64,000 nt of DNA from Puniceicoccaceae bacterium 5H (GTDB taxonomy: Bacteria > Verrucomicrobiota > Verrucomicrobiia > Opitutales > Oceanipulchritudinaceae). The DNA lies in contig WOUP01000005.1 of assembly GCA_009772895.1 (NCBI GenBank), positions 62,001-126,000 on the forward strand, read 5' to 3'. A program made the translations under genes and the position numbers. The notes beneath the pieces were generated by a model. It had not been told where the DNA came from. It made no database searches and saw nothing but the letters and a program-made list of their open reading frames with translations. Positions 34,934 through 44,239 of the stretch are shown here, in pieces (positions within the stretch are counted from its first letter, which is position 1; every line of letters begins with the position of its first letter).

Positions 34934-36775
34934 TTACGCCTTCTCTTCGAGCACGGGCAGGGCCTTCTCCGCGATTTGCTCGAGGATGAGCCCGATGGCT
35001 TCGTCAGCGGGTTTGGCGCCGTCGTGGGCCTTGTTGACGCGGCTGCGGATGGTGACGTTGCCCTCGGCGGCTTCGTTTTTGCCGATCACGAACATGTAGG
35101 GCACCTTCTCCATCTCGGCGCGGCGCACCTTGGCCCCAAACTTGTCGCTATGGCTGTCGATGCTGACGCGGATCTTGGCTGCCTGCAGCTTCTTCTGCAC
35201 TTCCTGCGCGAATTCCAGCTGGTCGTCCGTGATCGGCAGGATGCGCACCTGCTCCGGCGAGAGCCAGACGGGGAAGTTGCCCGCAAAGTGCTCGATCAGC
35301 ACGCCCGTGAAGCGCTCCAGCGAGCCAAAGGGCGCGCGGTGGACCATCACCGGACGGTGCTCCTGGTTGTCGGCGCCGATGTAGCTCAGCTCGAAGCGCT
35401 CCGGCAGGTTGTAGTCGACCTGCACCGTGCCGAGCTGCCACTCGCGGCCGATCACGTCCTTGACCACGAAGTCGATCTTCGGGCCGTAAAACGCGGCTTC
35501 GCCCGGTTCCTCATTGTAGGGCACGCCCAGCACCTGCACGGCTTCGCGCAGCGCCGCCTCGGCCTTGTCCCAGGCTTCGGGACGGCCGACATACTTGGTG
35601 CTGTCCGGGTCGCGCAGGCTGAGGCGCACACGGTAATCGTTCATGCCGAGGGTGCCGAAGACCTTTTTCACGAGGTCGAGGCAGCCGTGGATCTCACTCG
35701 CCAGCTGATCTTCGGTGCAGAAGATGTGGGCGTCGTCCTGGGTAAAGCCGCGCACGCGCGTCATCCCGTTCAGCTCACCGCTTTGCTCCCAGCGATACAC
35801 GGTACCAAACTCCGCCAGGCGAATCGGCAGGTCGCGGTAGCTGTGGCGCTGGCTGTCGAAAATCTTGATGTGCATCGGGCAGTTCATCGGCTTGAGCAGG
35901 AAGCCGTCGACCTCACCCTTGTCCACCATGTTGCTCAGCTGCGCGCAGCTGCAACCCTCGTGCGCCAGGTGTTCCAGCTCGTCGTTTTCGACGATGGGCG
36001 TGAACTGGCTCTCCTTGTAATACGGGAAGTGACCGCTGGTGCGGTAGAGCCCGAGCTTGCCGATGTGCGGCGTAAAGACCTGATCGTAGCCCTGCTGGCG
36101 CAGCTCTTCGCTGATGAAGTTCTGCAGCTCCTGCCGGATGATGCTGCCCTTGGGCGTCCAGAGCACGAGGCCCTGCCCCACCGCTTCGTCGATGTGGAAG
36201 AGCTTCTGCTCCCGGCCCAGCTTGCGGTGGTCGCGTTGCTTGGCCTCCTCGAGGTTCTTGAGGTAGGTCGCCAGCTCCTCCTTGTTCGGAAAGGCCGTAC
36301 CGTAGATGCGCTGCAGCTGCTTGTTCTTTTCGTCGCCGCGGTGGTAAGCCCCCGCGATGTTGAGCAGCTTGAACGCCTTGACCTTCGACGTGTATTTGAC
36401 GTGCGTGCCGGCGCACAAGTCGATGAACTCGCCGTTGCGGTAAAAGCTGATCTCCTCGCCCTCGGGGATGTCCTCGAGGCGACCCAGCTTGTAGCGCTCC
36501 TGGCCGATCTTCTTGATCAGTTCGATCGCTTCGTCGCGAGAGACTTCCTGGCGCTCGAAGCGCTGGTTCTCCTTCACGATCTTTTTCATCTCGGCCTCGA
36601 TTTTCTCGAGATCTTCGAGGCTCAACTTGTGGTCGAGGTCGATATCGTAGTAAAAGCCGGCGTCGGTCGGCGGACCGATATCGAGCTTCGCCTCCGGATA
36701 AAGCCGGAGAATTGCCGTAGCCAGAATGTGCGACGCCGAATGCCGCAACTCTTCGAGCGGAGTCATCTGTTTCAT
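34934..36775 (-). CDS. thrS: Threonyl-tRNA synthetase lacking the TGS domain
   Basis: A 613-residue class II synthetase that charges tRNA-Thr and edits Ser-tRNA-Thr. The protein starts directly at the editing domain, LRHSASHILATAI (editing His residues), with DLCAGTHV and HRGDEKNKQLQRIYG. It continues with the class II core: LKPMNCPMHIKIF, YRWEQSGELNGMTRVRGF, FYGPKIDF, MVHRAPFGSLERF, then an anticodon-binding domain. The ~60-residue N-terminal TGS domain of E. coli ThrS is missing: upstream codons to 36928 do not resemble it. No T-box leader is seen. It converges on the GxxExxY region. Confidence 0.95.
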   Translation of the reverse strand: MKQMTPLEELRHSASHILATAILRLYPEAKLDIGPPTDAGFYYDIDLDHKLSLEDLEKIEAEMKKIVKENQRFERQEVSRDEAIELIKKIGQERYKLGRLEDIPEGEEISFYRNGEFIDLCAGTHVKYTSKVKAFKLLNIAGAYHRGDEKNKQLQRIYGTAFPNKEELATYLKNLEEAKQRDHRKLGREQKLFHIDEAVGQGLVLWTPKGSIIRQELQNFISEELRQQGYDQVFTPHIGKLGLYRTSGHFPYYKESQFTPIVENDELEHLAHEGCSCAQLSNMVDKGEVDGFLLKPMNCPMHIKIFDSQRHSYRDLPIRLAEFGTVYRWEQSGELNGMTRVRGFTQDDAHIFCTEDQLASEIHGCLDLVKKVFGTLGMNDYRVRLSLRDPDSTKYVGRPEAWDKAEAALREAVQVLGVPYNEEPGEAAFYGPKIDFVVKDVIGREWQLGTVQVDYNLPERFELSYIGADNQEHRPVMVHRAPFGSLERFTGVLIEHFAGNFPVWLSPEQVRILPITDDQLEFAQEVQKKLQAAKIRVSIDSHSDKFGAKVRRAEMEKVPYMFVIGKNEAAEGNVTIRSRVNKAHDGAKPADEAIGLILEQIAEKALPVLEEKA

Positions 36776-36961
36776 GGGATTTTTCGGGTTGGCGAGCTGC
36801 CCTACAAACGGCAGGACGCGAAAGCGCCTAGCAAGCCAGTACGCCCCCGCCTCTGGCAAGGGAAAAGGTGGAGCGCGCCAGCGCCAAAACAACATGAGCG
36901 CATGCAGGCTTGCGGCTCGGCACGACAAGCCTCACGTTCACAGGCATCGATCTTGGCGACC

Positions 36962-37504
36962 ATGAAGCGATTTCAACTAACGCCCGAAGATTTCGAAGAA
37001 TTTACAGGAGCACTGGTACACGGTGCTTTTGATGGCAAGCTTCACCAAGTCCAGTATCCCGACTTCTTCCCGGTAGTGACCTTAGGTGCAGTCTGCGTAG
37101 CGGCCCTCGCTTTCTTTTTGGCAGGTATGCCTGCAATGGTGCTGGGGATCACCGTCGGGGCGATCGTGGTAAGCCTGGTACGGAGTCTTGAACACTATCT
37201 GATGCGACGCCTGGCCCTAGAGCGTTCAGCTCCGTTACCTGAAGGTACATGCTACAGCCCGAGATCCGTAGCGTTCTCTCCAGAGGGTTTCCATATTACG
37301 ACAGCCACCCTGAAGACATATCAGCGATGGGAAGGCATTCTGAAGGTCGCCGAAACCGATCGCCTCTATCTCCTTTTTACCGATCGACACGTGGCCTACA
37401 TCTTCCCCAAGGACGCGCTGGAATCAGAGATGGAGCGAATGGAAATACGGCAACGACTAACGCCCCAGCACCGCCCATCCGGAGACGACGGCTCGTCGTC
37501 CTGA
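36962..37504 (+). CDS. YcxB-like membrane protein
   Basis: A 180-residue protein starting MKRFQLTPEDFEEF. Two hydrophobic helices (about 37-55 and 57-75) are followed by a YcxB-like C-terminal domain: VAFSPEGFHITTATLKTYQR, WEGILKVAETDRLYLLFTDR and AYIFPKDAL. Family members are uncharacterised. The ATG at 36962 fits the domain; the longer frame is antisense to thrS. It is divergent from thrS across 186 bp. Confidence 0.8.
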   Translation: MKRFQLTPEDFEEFTGALVHGAFDGKLHQVQYPDFFPVVTLGAVCVAALAFFLAGMPAMVLGITVGAIVVSLVRSLEHYLMRRLALERSAPLPEGTCYSPRSVAFSPEGFHITTATLKTYQRWEGILKVAETDRLYLLFTDRHVAYIFPKDALESEMERMEIRQRLTPQHRPSGDDGSSS

Positions 37505-37671
37505 CGGGCAGAAAGCTTTGCCGAGTGCGCCTTTGAGCATACGGTCGCAATTGCGCGACGAGGATCGACAACTGTAGCCACGATACGCGGCAGCAAATGG
37601 CATTGCAGCGATCCGGCTCGACACCAACCAGCCGATAATCAGGTCAAGGCGTAGGATGAATGCTTTCGCGC

Positions 37672-38232
37672 TCAGGTCGCGTTATAAATCAACCCTGAGT
37701 CATCCGAATAACGCTGAAGGACAGCCCGCGCTTCTTCCCGACAGAGGCCGCCGACGACTTCAACCTGACGCGCCCGCAAATACGCCTGCCACTCCGGGTG
37801 CTTCGGACCTTCATCAAATCCAATCGTCCTCGCATCTTCATCCAGCGCGCCGAAGATCAAGCGGGTCACCCCCGCCCAAAGTGTGCCGCCGATACACATG
37901 ACGCAGGGTTCGCAGCTCGAGAACAGCTCGTAGCCCTGCTCACCACACGCCCGCAGGTTAAAACGACCGCTGGCAGCTTCAGCCCGGTAGATCGCGACCA
38001 TTTCCGCATGCCAATGAGAGCAGTTGCAAGGCACCACACAGTTGGCTCCCAGCGCCACAAGCTGATGCGTCGCCCGGTCGAATATCGCCGCGCCGAAGGG
38101 ACCGCCTTGATGCCGGATGCTTTCCGCAGACGTCCGAACCGCCAGCATCATCTTCTCCCGATCATCCTTGAAAGTCTGATCGCGTGCCGCTTGCTCCATG
38201 TCCTCAAGCCACACCGGAAAGGCGGGATCCAT
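37672..38232 (-). CDS. Cytidine/guanine deaminase-superfamily zinc deaminase
   Basis: A 186-residue zinc hydrolase of the CDA fold. It has the catalytic His/Glu in CSHWHAEMVAIYRAE and the two zinc Cys in EPCVMCIGGTLWAGV. The downstream FGALDEDARTIGFDEGP and PEWQAYLRARQVEVVGG resemble guanine deaminase or related nucleoside deaminases rather than TadA. The ATG at 38232 (MDPAFPVW) is chosen over 38325, whose extra residues overlap the neighbouring gene. Substrate is uncertain (guanine is most likely). Confidence 0.85.
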   Translation of the reverse strand: MDPAFPVWLEDMEQAARDQTFKDDREKMMLAVRTSAESIRHQGGPFGAAIFDRATHQLVALGANCVVPCNCSHWHAEMVAIYRAEAASGRFNLRACGEQGYELFSSCEPCVMCIGGTLWAGVTRLIFGALDEDARTIGFDEGPKHPEWQAYLRARQVEVVGGLCREEARAVLQRYSDDSGLIYNAT

Positions 38233-38237
38233 GTGCT

Positions 38238-38822
38238 TCACGCCAGCACACCTAACAAGGAATCCCACAAAATCAAAGCGTAAATGCACAAGAGCACTCC
38301 CCAACCTAACAAGGCGTAGCGCCATACCTCCAATACCCTCATAAACAGCGCGCTGCCCTCCTTTCCCGCATCCGGCAAAGGTTCCAGACGGGTTGTCAGC
38401 GCCAACTCAGTAGCATCGGACCGAAACATCCTTTTCTCCATGCCTACGCAAATCGTCACTGACCGCGTCAAGAAGTCATTAAACATCTTCATCTTTTTTG
38501 AGAACGGGCCCATGCCGAGAATGGCGATCAGGATGCAAACCAAAGACAACCCCACGTACCCCAAAAATTCCATAAAAATCAGCACCTGCGGGTAAGTGGC
38601 ATTTTGAGTCGTCATAACGCTTCTAACCAGATCTGACGCTTGTTGGATCAAATAGCCAGACGCGCCACTAAAAAACACACAGAACGTAATCGCCATTGGA
38701 ATCACCGTTAACCTCAAGCGATCGCAGTTCTGGATCATGCCCCTCACGGCGGTGTAATAGTTGATTTCCTCAGGTGTTACCCCGGCCTTGAAAACGACTT
38801 GATAGTAAGGCTGGTCGCTCAT
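38238..38822 (-). CDS. Hypothetical three- or four-helix membrane protein
   Basis: Unrecognised 194-residue membrane protein starting MSDQPYYQVVFKAGVTPEEI. Hydrophobic segments lie at about 42-62, 80-105 and 168-192 (VLIFMEFLGYVGLSLVCILI, ALLGWGVLLCIYALILWDSL). It is encoded six bases before the deaminase start on the same strand and may share its transcript. Function unknown. Confidence 0.65.
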   Translation of the reverse strand: MSDQPYYQVVFKAGVTPEEINYYTAVRGMIQNCDRLRLTVIPMAITFCVFFSGASGYLIQQASDLVRSVMTTQNATYPQVLIFMEFLGYVGLSLVCILIAILGMGPFSKKMKMFNDFLTRSVTICVGMEKRMFRSDATELALTTRLEPLPDAGKEGSALFMRVLEVWRYALLGWGVLLCIYALILWDSLLGVLA

Positions 38823-38930
38823 ATGAATAACCACTATAAATTAGTCATCACAAGGCAACATAAAACGATTTTAAATTAAGCCACTCTCTGAAAACAAAGC
38901 GGCCAATAGCGGACCCCATGCACCACGATG

Positions 38931-38959
38931 ACAAAAAAAACGCCCCGAGTCTGGGGCGT
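38931..38959 (-). terminator. Rho-independent terminator after the glyoxalase gene
   Basis: ACGCCCC/GGGGCGT stem with a 6-nt loop, followed on the minus strand by TTTTTTTTGTC; about 48 bases past the stop at 39007. Confidence 0.9.
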
Positions 38960-39006
38960 CTGGCGGGTGCGGGGATGGGCCGCGGAAAACCTGAAAACGG
39001 TTGGAC

Positions 39007-39393
39007 CTAGTTCTCGAGAATTTCGAGCTCGTAGCCGTCCGGGTCGGTCAGGAAGGCCATTTTGCGGCCATCGGGGGAAGTGAATTCCTGCTTCCACTTG
39101 TCGGGCCAGATCTCGAAACCCTGGTCCTCGAGCTTCTGGCAATAGGCGACAATGTCGTCGACGCCGATGCACGTGTGCATGAGGTCCTCGGGGAACTCGA
39201 CCTTGTAGTCGGGCGAATAGGTCAGCTCGAGCATGTGGTCGTTGCCGGGGATCTCGAGGTGCACGATCTGGTTACCAGCGGGGCTCTTGTCGCTGCGCTT
39301 CACGACTTGGAAGCCGCAGGTCTTGCCATACCACTCGATGGAGCGGTCGAGGTCGCTGACGCGGATACGGGTGTGGAGGAATTTTGTCGGCAT
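39007..39393 (-). CDS. gloA: Lactoylglutathione lyase-like VOC protein
   Basis: A 128-residue vicinal-oxygen-chelate protein with the glyoxalase I pattern: FLHTRIRVSDLDRSIEWYG, a Glu in NDHMLELTYS, His in LMHTCIGVDDI and Glu in GYELEILEN, corresponding to the two His and two Glu metal ligands. Glyoxalase I converts the methylglyoxal-thiol adduct to a lactoyl thioester. The ATG at 39393 fits family length. Substrate could differ, since other VOC enzymes share this layout. Confidence 0.88.
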   Translation of the reverse strand: MPTKFLHTRIRVSDLDRSIEWYGKTCGFQVVKRSDKSPAGNQIVHLEIPGNDHMLELTYSPDYKVEFPEDLMHTCIGVDDIVAYCQKLEDQGFEIWPDKWKQEFTSPDGRKMAFLTDPDGYELEILEN

Positions 39394-39520
39394 GGGAGAT
39401 ATAGTAGAGAAGGGTAAATACAGCACAAACCCACTCTTCAACCCGGCGGCAACGGCCCGGCCGGGAGGCAGAAGGTTCGGTCAAGGCGCCGACGTCCAAA
39501 CGCGACGCCGCGCAAAGTCC

Positions 39521-40066
39521 TTAGAAATAGCCCTTTTTCTGGGCGGCCGCCTGCAGCTCGGCCTGGAACTCCTGGATGTCCTGGGCGGAGGGCTGATAAC
39601 CCGGCGTCTTCGGCTTGAGCCCCACGCGACCGGTCTGGTCGATATACCAGGTCGCCGTTTCGCCGTCGCTGAAGCTGACCGAACCGCTGATGAGCGTACC
39701 GGGCACGTTGATCGAGTCGATATTCACGCTGACGCCTCCCTGCCCCACGACTTCGGCATCGGCCATGTCGGGCGCGGAGGGTTGCGGCGGAGGAGGCGGC
39801 ATGTGGTCGGGCGCCATCTCGCGCTCCGGCGTGGGCAAGCCGTTTTCGCCCTGGGGCTGTTGCGGCTGCTGGCCCTGGGATTGAGGCTCCGGCTGGCGCG
39901 GCTTCTCGGCCAGCGTCAAGTCGAGGTCATCGACGAGAAAGCGCGTATCGAGATACGTCAGCTTGATCTTCATTTCCTCCTCGAGGCGGCGTTGCACGTC
40001 CGAAATGGAGGCGCCTTCGCTGACCCAGGTGGCCACTTGTTGCTTCTGCTCGTCGCTCAGTTGCAT
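39521..40066 (-). CDS. Hypothetical SDEQ-motif protein with Pro/Gln-rich linker
   Basis: A 181-residue protein starting MQLSDEQKQQVATWVSEGAS, with a helix-turn-like stretch DVQRRLEEEMKIKLTYLDTR and FLVDDLDLTLAEKP, then a Pro/Gln linker (about 65-120) and a small beta-rich C-terminus (VSVNIDSINVPGTLISGSVSF, GETATWYIDQTGRVGL). I recall similar unannotated proteins from Verrucomicrobia. The reading frame extends to 40255 with a possible extra helix; that start cannot be excluded. Function unknown. Confidence 0.7.
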   Translation of the reverse strand: MQLSDEQKQQVATWVSEGASISDVQRRLEEEMKIKLTYLDTRFLVDDLDLTLAEKPRQPEPQSQGQQPQQPQGENGLPTPEREMAPDHMPPPPPQPSAPDMADAEVVGQGGVSVNIDSINVPGTLISGSVSFSDGETATWYIDQTGRVGLKPKTPGYQPSAQDIQEFQAELQAAAQKKGYF

Positions 40067-40293
40067 AGACGCCAGCAACATAAGCCCGAGCGCCCAAATG
40101 GCAAGCATCCCTCCCAAGGAGAAATGCGAAGCCACTCTCACCGAAGCATGCGAGGCCCATAAAATTCCGTTGTCACCCCTCTCTGAAGACGACCCAACGC
40201 CGATGGCCGGAATGAAGATCAGGGCCCGACTTCTGCCAAACCTGTTCCAATCCACCTCTTGGTGATCTTCGTTTTCTTCCGTTCGTCGAAATC

Positions 40294-41010
40294 TTACAAG
40301 GCGCCGAGCTTGGCCAACACGAGGCTCAGACCAACGAGGGTAGCCGTCTCTTGCCGCAGCACGCGCTCGCCGAGGCCCAGCAGCGTGAAGCCCGCGGCCC
40401 GCAATTCACGGCGGTCGGGGCCGTTCCAGCCGCGCTCCGGGCCCAGGACCAGCGCCACTGCCGGGGCTTCCAGCATAGCCGCCGACAGGCTTCCTTCCGC
40501 CTCGTAGACATCCAGGGCCCAACGCATGGCGCTGCGGTCTGCCTTCGCCAGCGCATCGCCCAGCGAGGGGCAGACCTCAACCTCCGGCACGTGCGTGGTG
40601 AAGGCCTGCTCCGCCCCCAGGCGCACGTGCCCTTGCCATTCACCGCTCGACCACAGGCTGCTGCGGGCGTAGGCGGGATCGCATTTGCCGCTCTGGGCAA
40701 AGATGAGGCGACGCACCCCTAAGGTCGTTGCCTCCTGCAGGATCTTTTTGGCCGTGTTGGGACGCGGCAGACCAAGGATCAGGTCCACCGGTGGCGGGGG
40801 TGGCGGCACAGGGCCCCAGGCCAGCTCCAGTTCGACGGCGTCATCCGCAATCGCACGGACCGTGCCCTTGCCGCGCGGCCCATTCACCGCCCCCACGTCG
40901 AGCTGATCCCCCACCTGCAGCCGCAAGACGCCACGGATATGCTCCAGCCGCGGATCATTCGCCGAAAGCGTATGGTGCGGCTTGGCTTCAGGCAACAGGA
41001 GGAGATTCAT
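40294..41010 (-). CDS. rsmE: 16S rRNA m3U1498 methyltransferase
   Basis: A 238-residue SPOUT methyltransferase that N3-methylates U1498 of 16S rRNA with SAM. It starts MNLLLLPEAKPHHTLSANDP, with an N-terminal PUA-like part (LRLQVGDQLDVGAVN), then ILGLPRPNTAKKILQEATTL, ALVLGPERGWNGPDRRELRA and the knot-forming GLGERVLRQETATLVGLS. The start is the ATG at 41010, preceded by a run of non-family residues. A short Pro-run (GPVPPPPPPVD) is unusual. Confidence 0.93.
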   Translation of the reverse strand: MNLLLLPEAKPHHTLSANDPRLEHIRGVLRLQVGDQLDVGAVNGPRGKGTVRAIADDAVELELAWGPVPPPPPPVDLILGLPRPNTAKKILQEATTLGVRRLIFAQSGKCDPAYARSSLWSSGEWQGHVRLGAEQAFTTHVPEVEVCPSLGDALAKADRSAMRWALDVYEAEGSLSAAMLEAPAVALVLGPERGWNGPDRRELRAAGFTLLGLGERVLRQETATLVGLSLVLAKLGAL

Positions 41011-41118
41011 GGGAACCTGAAAATTGAACAGAAGAAAACGAAGTGAACGAAGGTGATGAAATGGCAACAATGCCCACTTCATCGCCGCCACCATCTCTGG
41101 CTTAAAAAGCGGCCCGCC

Positions 41119-42219
41119 CTACTTCGAGAAGCGGAACTCCGCCACGTCGCCGTCCTTGAAGAGATATTCCTTGCCTTCGAGGCGCACGCGTCCGGCGTCG
41201 CGGGCGGCTGCCTTGCTGCCGTACTGGATCAAGTCGTCGTAAGCCACGACTTCGGCCTTGATGAAGCCCTTCTGGAAGTCGGTGTGGATCACGCCGGCAC
41301 ACTCCGGGGCGGTCATGCCCTGGCGAAAGGTCCAGGCGCGCACTTCCTTTTCGCCGGCCGTAAAGTAACTGGCGAGGCCGAGCAGATCGTAGGTGGCACG
41401 GATCAGGTTGCTCACGCCGGAATCACGGGCGCCCATGTCGTTGAGGAATTCCTTGGCTTCTTCCGGCGGCATCTCGCTCAGCTCCTCCTCGAGGCGCGAG
41501 CAGATGATGGCCACGCCGGCCTCGTGGGCCTTCTCGACGTAGGCGCGCACCGCCTGCACGTAAGGGTTGGCATCGGGATCGGTGATGTCGTCTTCGGCCA
41601 CGTTACAGGCGAAGATGACCGGCTTGATCGAGAGCAGGTTGAACTGCCGCATGCGCGCCTTCTCGTCGTCGTCCACTTCGAGCATGAAGGCGGGCTTGCC
41701 TTCGGCCAGGAGCGGCAGGAGGCGATCGAGCAGCGCCACGGCGGCGATGGCATCCTTGTCCTGCCCGCGTGCCCGCTTGGTCAGGCGCTGGTGCTGGGCT
41801 TCGGCGCTCTCGAGGTCGGCCAGGATCAGCTCGGTCATGATGATCTCGATGTCGCGCACCGGATCGACGGAGCCCATCGAGTGGATGATGTCGTCGTTTT
41901 CGAAGCAGCGCACGACCTGGATGATCGCATCGACCTCGCGGATGTTGGCGAGGAACTTGTTGCCGAGACCCTCCCCCTTGGATGCCCCTGCCACGAGGCC
42001 GGCGATGTCCACGATCTCGATCGAGGCGGGGATCACGACCTGCGTATGGGCAATCTGGCGCAGCGGCTCGAGGCGCTCATCCGGCACCTGCACCACGCCG
42101 ACGTTGGGGTCGATGGTGCAGAAGGGGTAGTTCGCGGCCTCCGCCTTGCGCGTCCGCGTCACCGCATTAAAAAGCGTGCTTTTCCCGACATTGGGCAATC
42201 CGACGATGCCTGCTTGCAT
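41119..42219 (-). CDS. ychF: Ribosome-binding ATPase YchF (Obg-like)
   Basis: A 366-residue P-loop protein of the OBG/YchF family, which binds the ribosome and prefers ATP. The G1 loop is AGIVGLPNVGKSTLFNAVT, with IDPNVGVVQVPD, VDIAGLVAGASKGEGLGN, FACNVAEDDI and a C-terminal TGS domain (LASYFTAGEKEVRAWTFR, FIKAEVVAYDDLI). Full family length. It diverges from the LytS-like kinase. Confidence 0.97.
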   Translation of the reverse strand: MQAGIVGLPNVGKSTLFNAVTRTRKAEAANYPFCTIDPNVGVVQVPDERLEPLRQIAHTQVVIPASIEIVDIAGLVAGASKGEGLGNKFLANIREVDAIIQVVRCFENDDIIHSMGSVDPVRDIEIIMTELILADLESAEAQHQRLTKRARGQDKDAIAAVALLDRLLPLLAEGKPAFMLEVDDDEKARMRQFNLLSIKPVIFACNVAEDDITDPDANPYVQAVRAYVEKAHEAGVAIICSRLEEELSEMPPEEAKEFLNDMGARDSGVSNLIRATYDLLGLASYFTAGEKEVRAWTFRQGMTAPECAGVIHTDFQKGFIKAEVVAYDDLIQYGSKAAARDAGRVRLEGKEYLFKDGDVAEFRFSK

Positions 42220-42405
42220 AAGGGGTCACACTGCGCAAAGCCGCGCGCGGTGGGAAGCAAAAAACGGGCGAGGCACGCCTGCGGTTCGGATTCGCCGCCG
42301 CAAAAGCCAGCCTCCCCTGCTTTGCGCCCCGTCCATCCGGTCCGCTAGCCGTTGGTCCTGCGGGTTTTGCTTTGCCTGTGGCGCCTGGGGCAGCATGGTG
42401 AGAGC

Positions 42406-43524
42406 GTGACCGTTCATCCTTGGATCAGGAAGCACCTCTATTGGATCTGCCAGCTCGGCGGCTGGGGGTGCCTAGGCCTGACGCTGACCCTGTTTGGGCT
42501 GATCGAGGACAACAACAACGAGGCCGAGGTGATCCTGCAAAACGTGGTCTTCGCCGGCTCCTGCCTCGCAGGCACCCACTGGCTGCGGGTCACGATCCGT
42601 CGGCGCCAGTGGCTTTCGCTGCGCCCCAAGCCCGCGCTGCTGCGCATCATCCCGGCCATGATGTTCATCAGCCTGATCTTTGCGGTCGGGCTCGCGATGA
42701 TCGTGCCGATCGCTCTGCGCAGCAGCATCGAAGACGATCCCACCGTGCCCCTGCCACTGATCGTGTTTCTGCTCATCATGATCATCTGGCTCAACCTGCT
42801 GATCATGTATGTCGGGTGGACGGCCATCTTCCTCGGCTACAAGGTCACCCAGCGCAACCACCAGCTCGAGACCGAGCGCCTGCGCCTGCAAGCCGCCGCC
42901 AAGGAGGCCGAACTGCGGGCCTTGCGCTCACAGATCAACCCACACTTTCTCTTCAACAGCCTCAACAGCCTCAGCTCGCTCATCTGCGAAGATACGGCCC
43001 GCGCCAACCAGGCCGTGCTGCACCTCGCGCAAATGCTGCGCTACAACCTGCGCGCCACCCGCTCGGAGCTCGTGCCGCTGAGCCAGGAGCTGCAGGTGGT
43101 GGAGGGCTATCTGGCGCTGGAAAAGATCCGCTTCGAAGACCGGCTGGAGATCCGTTACGAGATCGAACCCGGCGCCCGCTCCGGTCTGATCCCACCGTTT
43201 TTGCTGCAGCACCTGATCGAAAACGCGATCAAGTACGGCATCGCGCGGCGCAAACTGGGTGGCGAACTGCACGTGGCCGCCCGCGTCGAGCGCGGCATCC
43301 TGACGCTCTGCGTGAGCAACCCGGGCGAACTGGCGGAAACGGGAGCCTCCACCGGCACGGGCCTGCAGAACGCGCGGGAGCGCCTGGCGCTGCTCTTCGG
43401 CGAAGCCGCACAGCTGAGCGTGGAGAACGGCCCGGACAGCACGGTGATTGCCGAGGCCTGCCTGCCCTTCCATACTGAGTTTTCGCTCCAATCCAGCACC
43501 GCCGATGAAAGCCCTCATTGTTGA
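42406..43524 (+). CDS. LytS-like sensor histidine kinase
   Basis: A 372-residue membrane kinase of the LytS/YehU (His_kinase) type. About four membrane helices lie in the first ~145 residues, then the phospho-acceptor region LRSQINPHFLFNSLNSLSSL (His about 180) and the ATPase domain with LLQHLIENAIKYGI and GTGLQNARERL. The GTG at 42406 gives a plausible start (MTVHPWIRKHLY); the frame is open to 42352. It overlaps the LytTR regulator gene by 20 bases, marking a coupled two-component pair. Confidence 0.9.
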   Translation: MTVHPWIRKHLYWICQLGGWGCLGLTLTLFGLIEDNNNEAEVILQNVVFAGSCLAGTHWLRVTIRRRQWLSLRPKPALLRIIPAMMFISLIFAVGLAMIVPIALRSSIEDDPTVPLPLIVFLLIMIIWLNLLIMYVGWTAIFLGYKVTQRNHQLETERLRLQAAAKEAELRALRSQINPHFLFNSLNSLSSLICEDTARANQAVLHLAQMLRYNLRATRSELVPLSQELQVVEGYLALEKIRFEDRLEIRYEIEPGARSGLIPPFLLQHLIENAIKYGIARRKLGGELHVAARVERGILTLCVSNPGELAETGASTGTGLQNARERLALLFGEAAQLSVENGPDSTVIAEACLPFHTEFSLQSSTADESPHC

Positions 43525-44224
43525 CGACGAACGCCTGGCCCGCAACCAGCTGAAGCGCCTGCTCGAAGCCCACCCCCAGATAGAAGTGGTGGGCGAAGCG
43601 AGCAATGCCAGCGAGGCGCGCGACCGCATCCATGAGCTCAACCCCAGCCTGCTGTTTCTGGACATCCAGATGCCGGAGGAGACGGGCTTCGACTTGCTGC
43701 AGACGCTGGAGCCCCCCGTCCCGCGCGTCATCTTTACGACCGCCTACGATGAATATGCGCTGCGGGCCTTCGAGGTGAACGCGCTGGATTACCTGCTCAA
43801 GCCGATCGACCCCGCGCGCCTGGCCGTGGCGCTGGAACGCGTCCAGACCACCAGCCGCGCCGAAGCCGCCGAACCGCAGGCCCATTCCTTTACCCCCGAA
43901 GACCGCGTCTTCATCCGCGAGGGCGAACGTTGCTGGCTGGTCGAGGTCAAGCGCATCCGGCTGCTGGAGAGCGAGGGCAACTACACCCGGGTGCACTTCG
44001 ACGACGAGGCTCCGCTGCTCTACCGCTCGCTCACGGCAATGGAAAAGCGGCTCGACCCGCAGAAATTCTTCCGCGCCAACCGCTCCCAACTCATCAACAC
44101 CGACTGGATCCAGTCGATCGAACCCTGGTTCAGCGGCAACCTCAAGGTGACGATGCAAGGGGGTGCCGAAATCGAGATCTCCCGCCGACAGGCCCAGGCC
44201 TTCCGCGACGTCTGGAGCCTCTAA
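43505..44224 (+). CDS. LytTR-family response regulator
   Basis: A 239-residue regulator: receiver domain (about 1-120) with LIVDDERLARNQLKRLL, Asp 53 in LLFLDIQMPEETG, FTTAYDEYALRAFEV and LLKPIDPARL, then a LytTR DNA-binding domain (about 140-239) with IRLLESEGNYTRVHF and FFRANRSQLINTDWIQ. Partner of the preceding LytS-like kinase. Targets cannot be read from the sequence. Confidence 0.95.
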   Translation: MKALIVDDERLARNQLKRLLEAHPQIEVVGEASNASEARDRIHELNPSLLFLDIQMPEETGFDLLQTLEPPVPRVIFTTAYDEYALRAFEVNALDYLLKPIDPARLAVALERVQTTSRAEAAEPQAHSFTPEDRVFIREGERCWLVEVKRIRLLESEGNYTRVHFDDEAPLLYRSLTAMEKRLDPQKFFRANRSQLINTDWIQSIEPWFSGNLKVTMQGGAEIEISRRQAQAFRDVWSL

Positions 44225-44239
44225 CGCGGCGTCCCCCGC

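Noticed and set aside
36776-36961. Possible T-box leader before thrS
   Set aside because: No T-box core sequence or terminator/antiterminator pair was found in the short, GC-rich gap.
41053-42348. A 431-codon plus-strand frame
   Set aside because: Antisense to ychF, which has a complete G1 loop and TGS domain.
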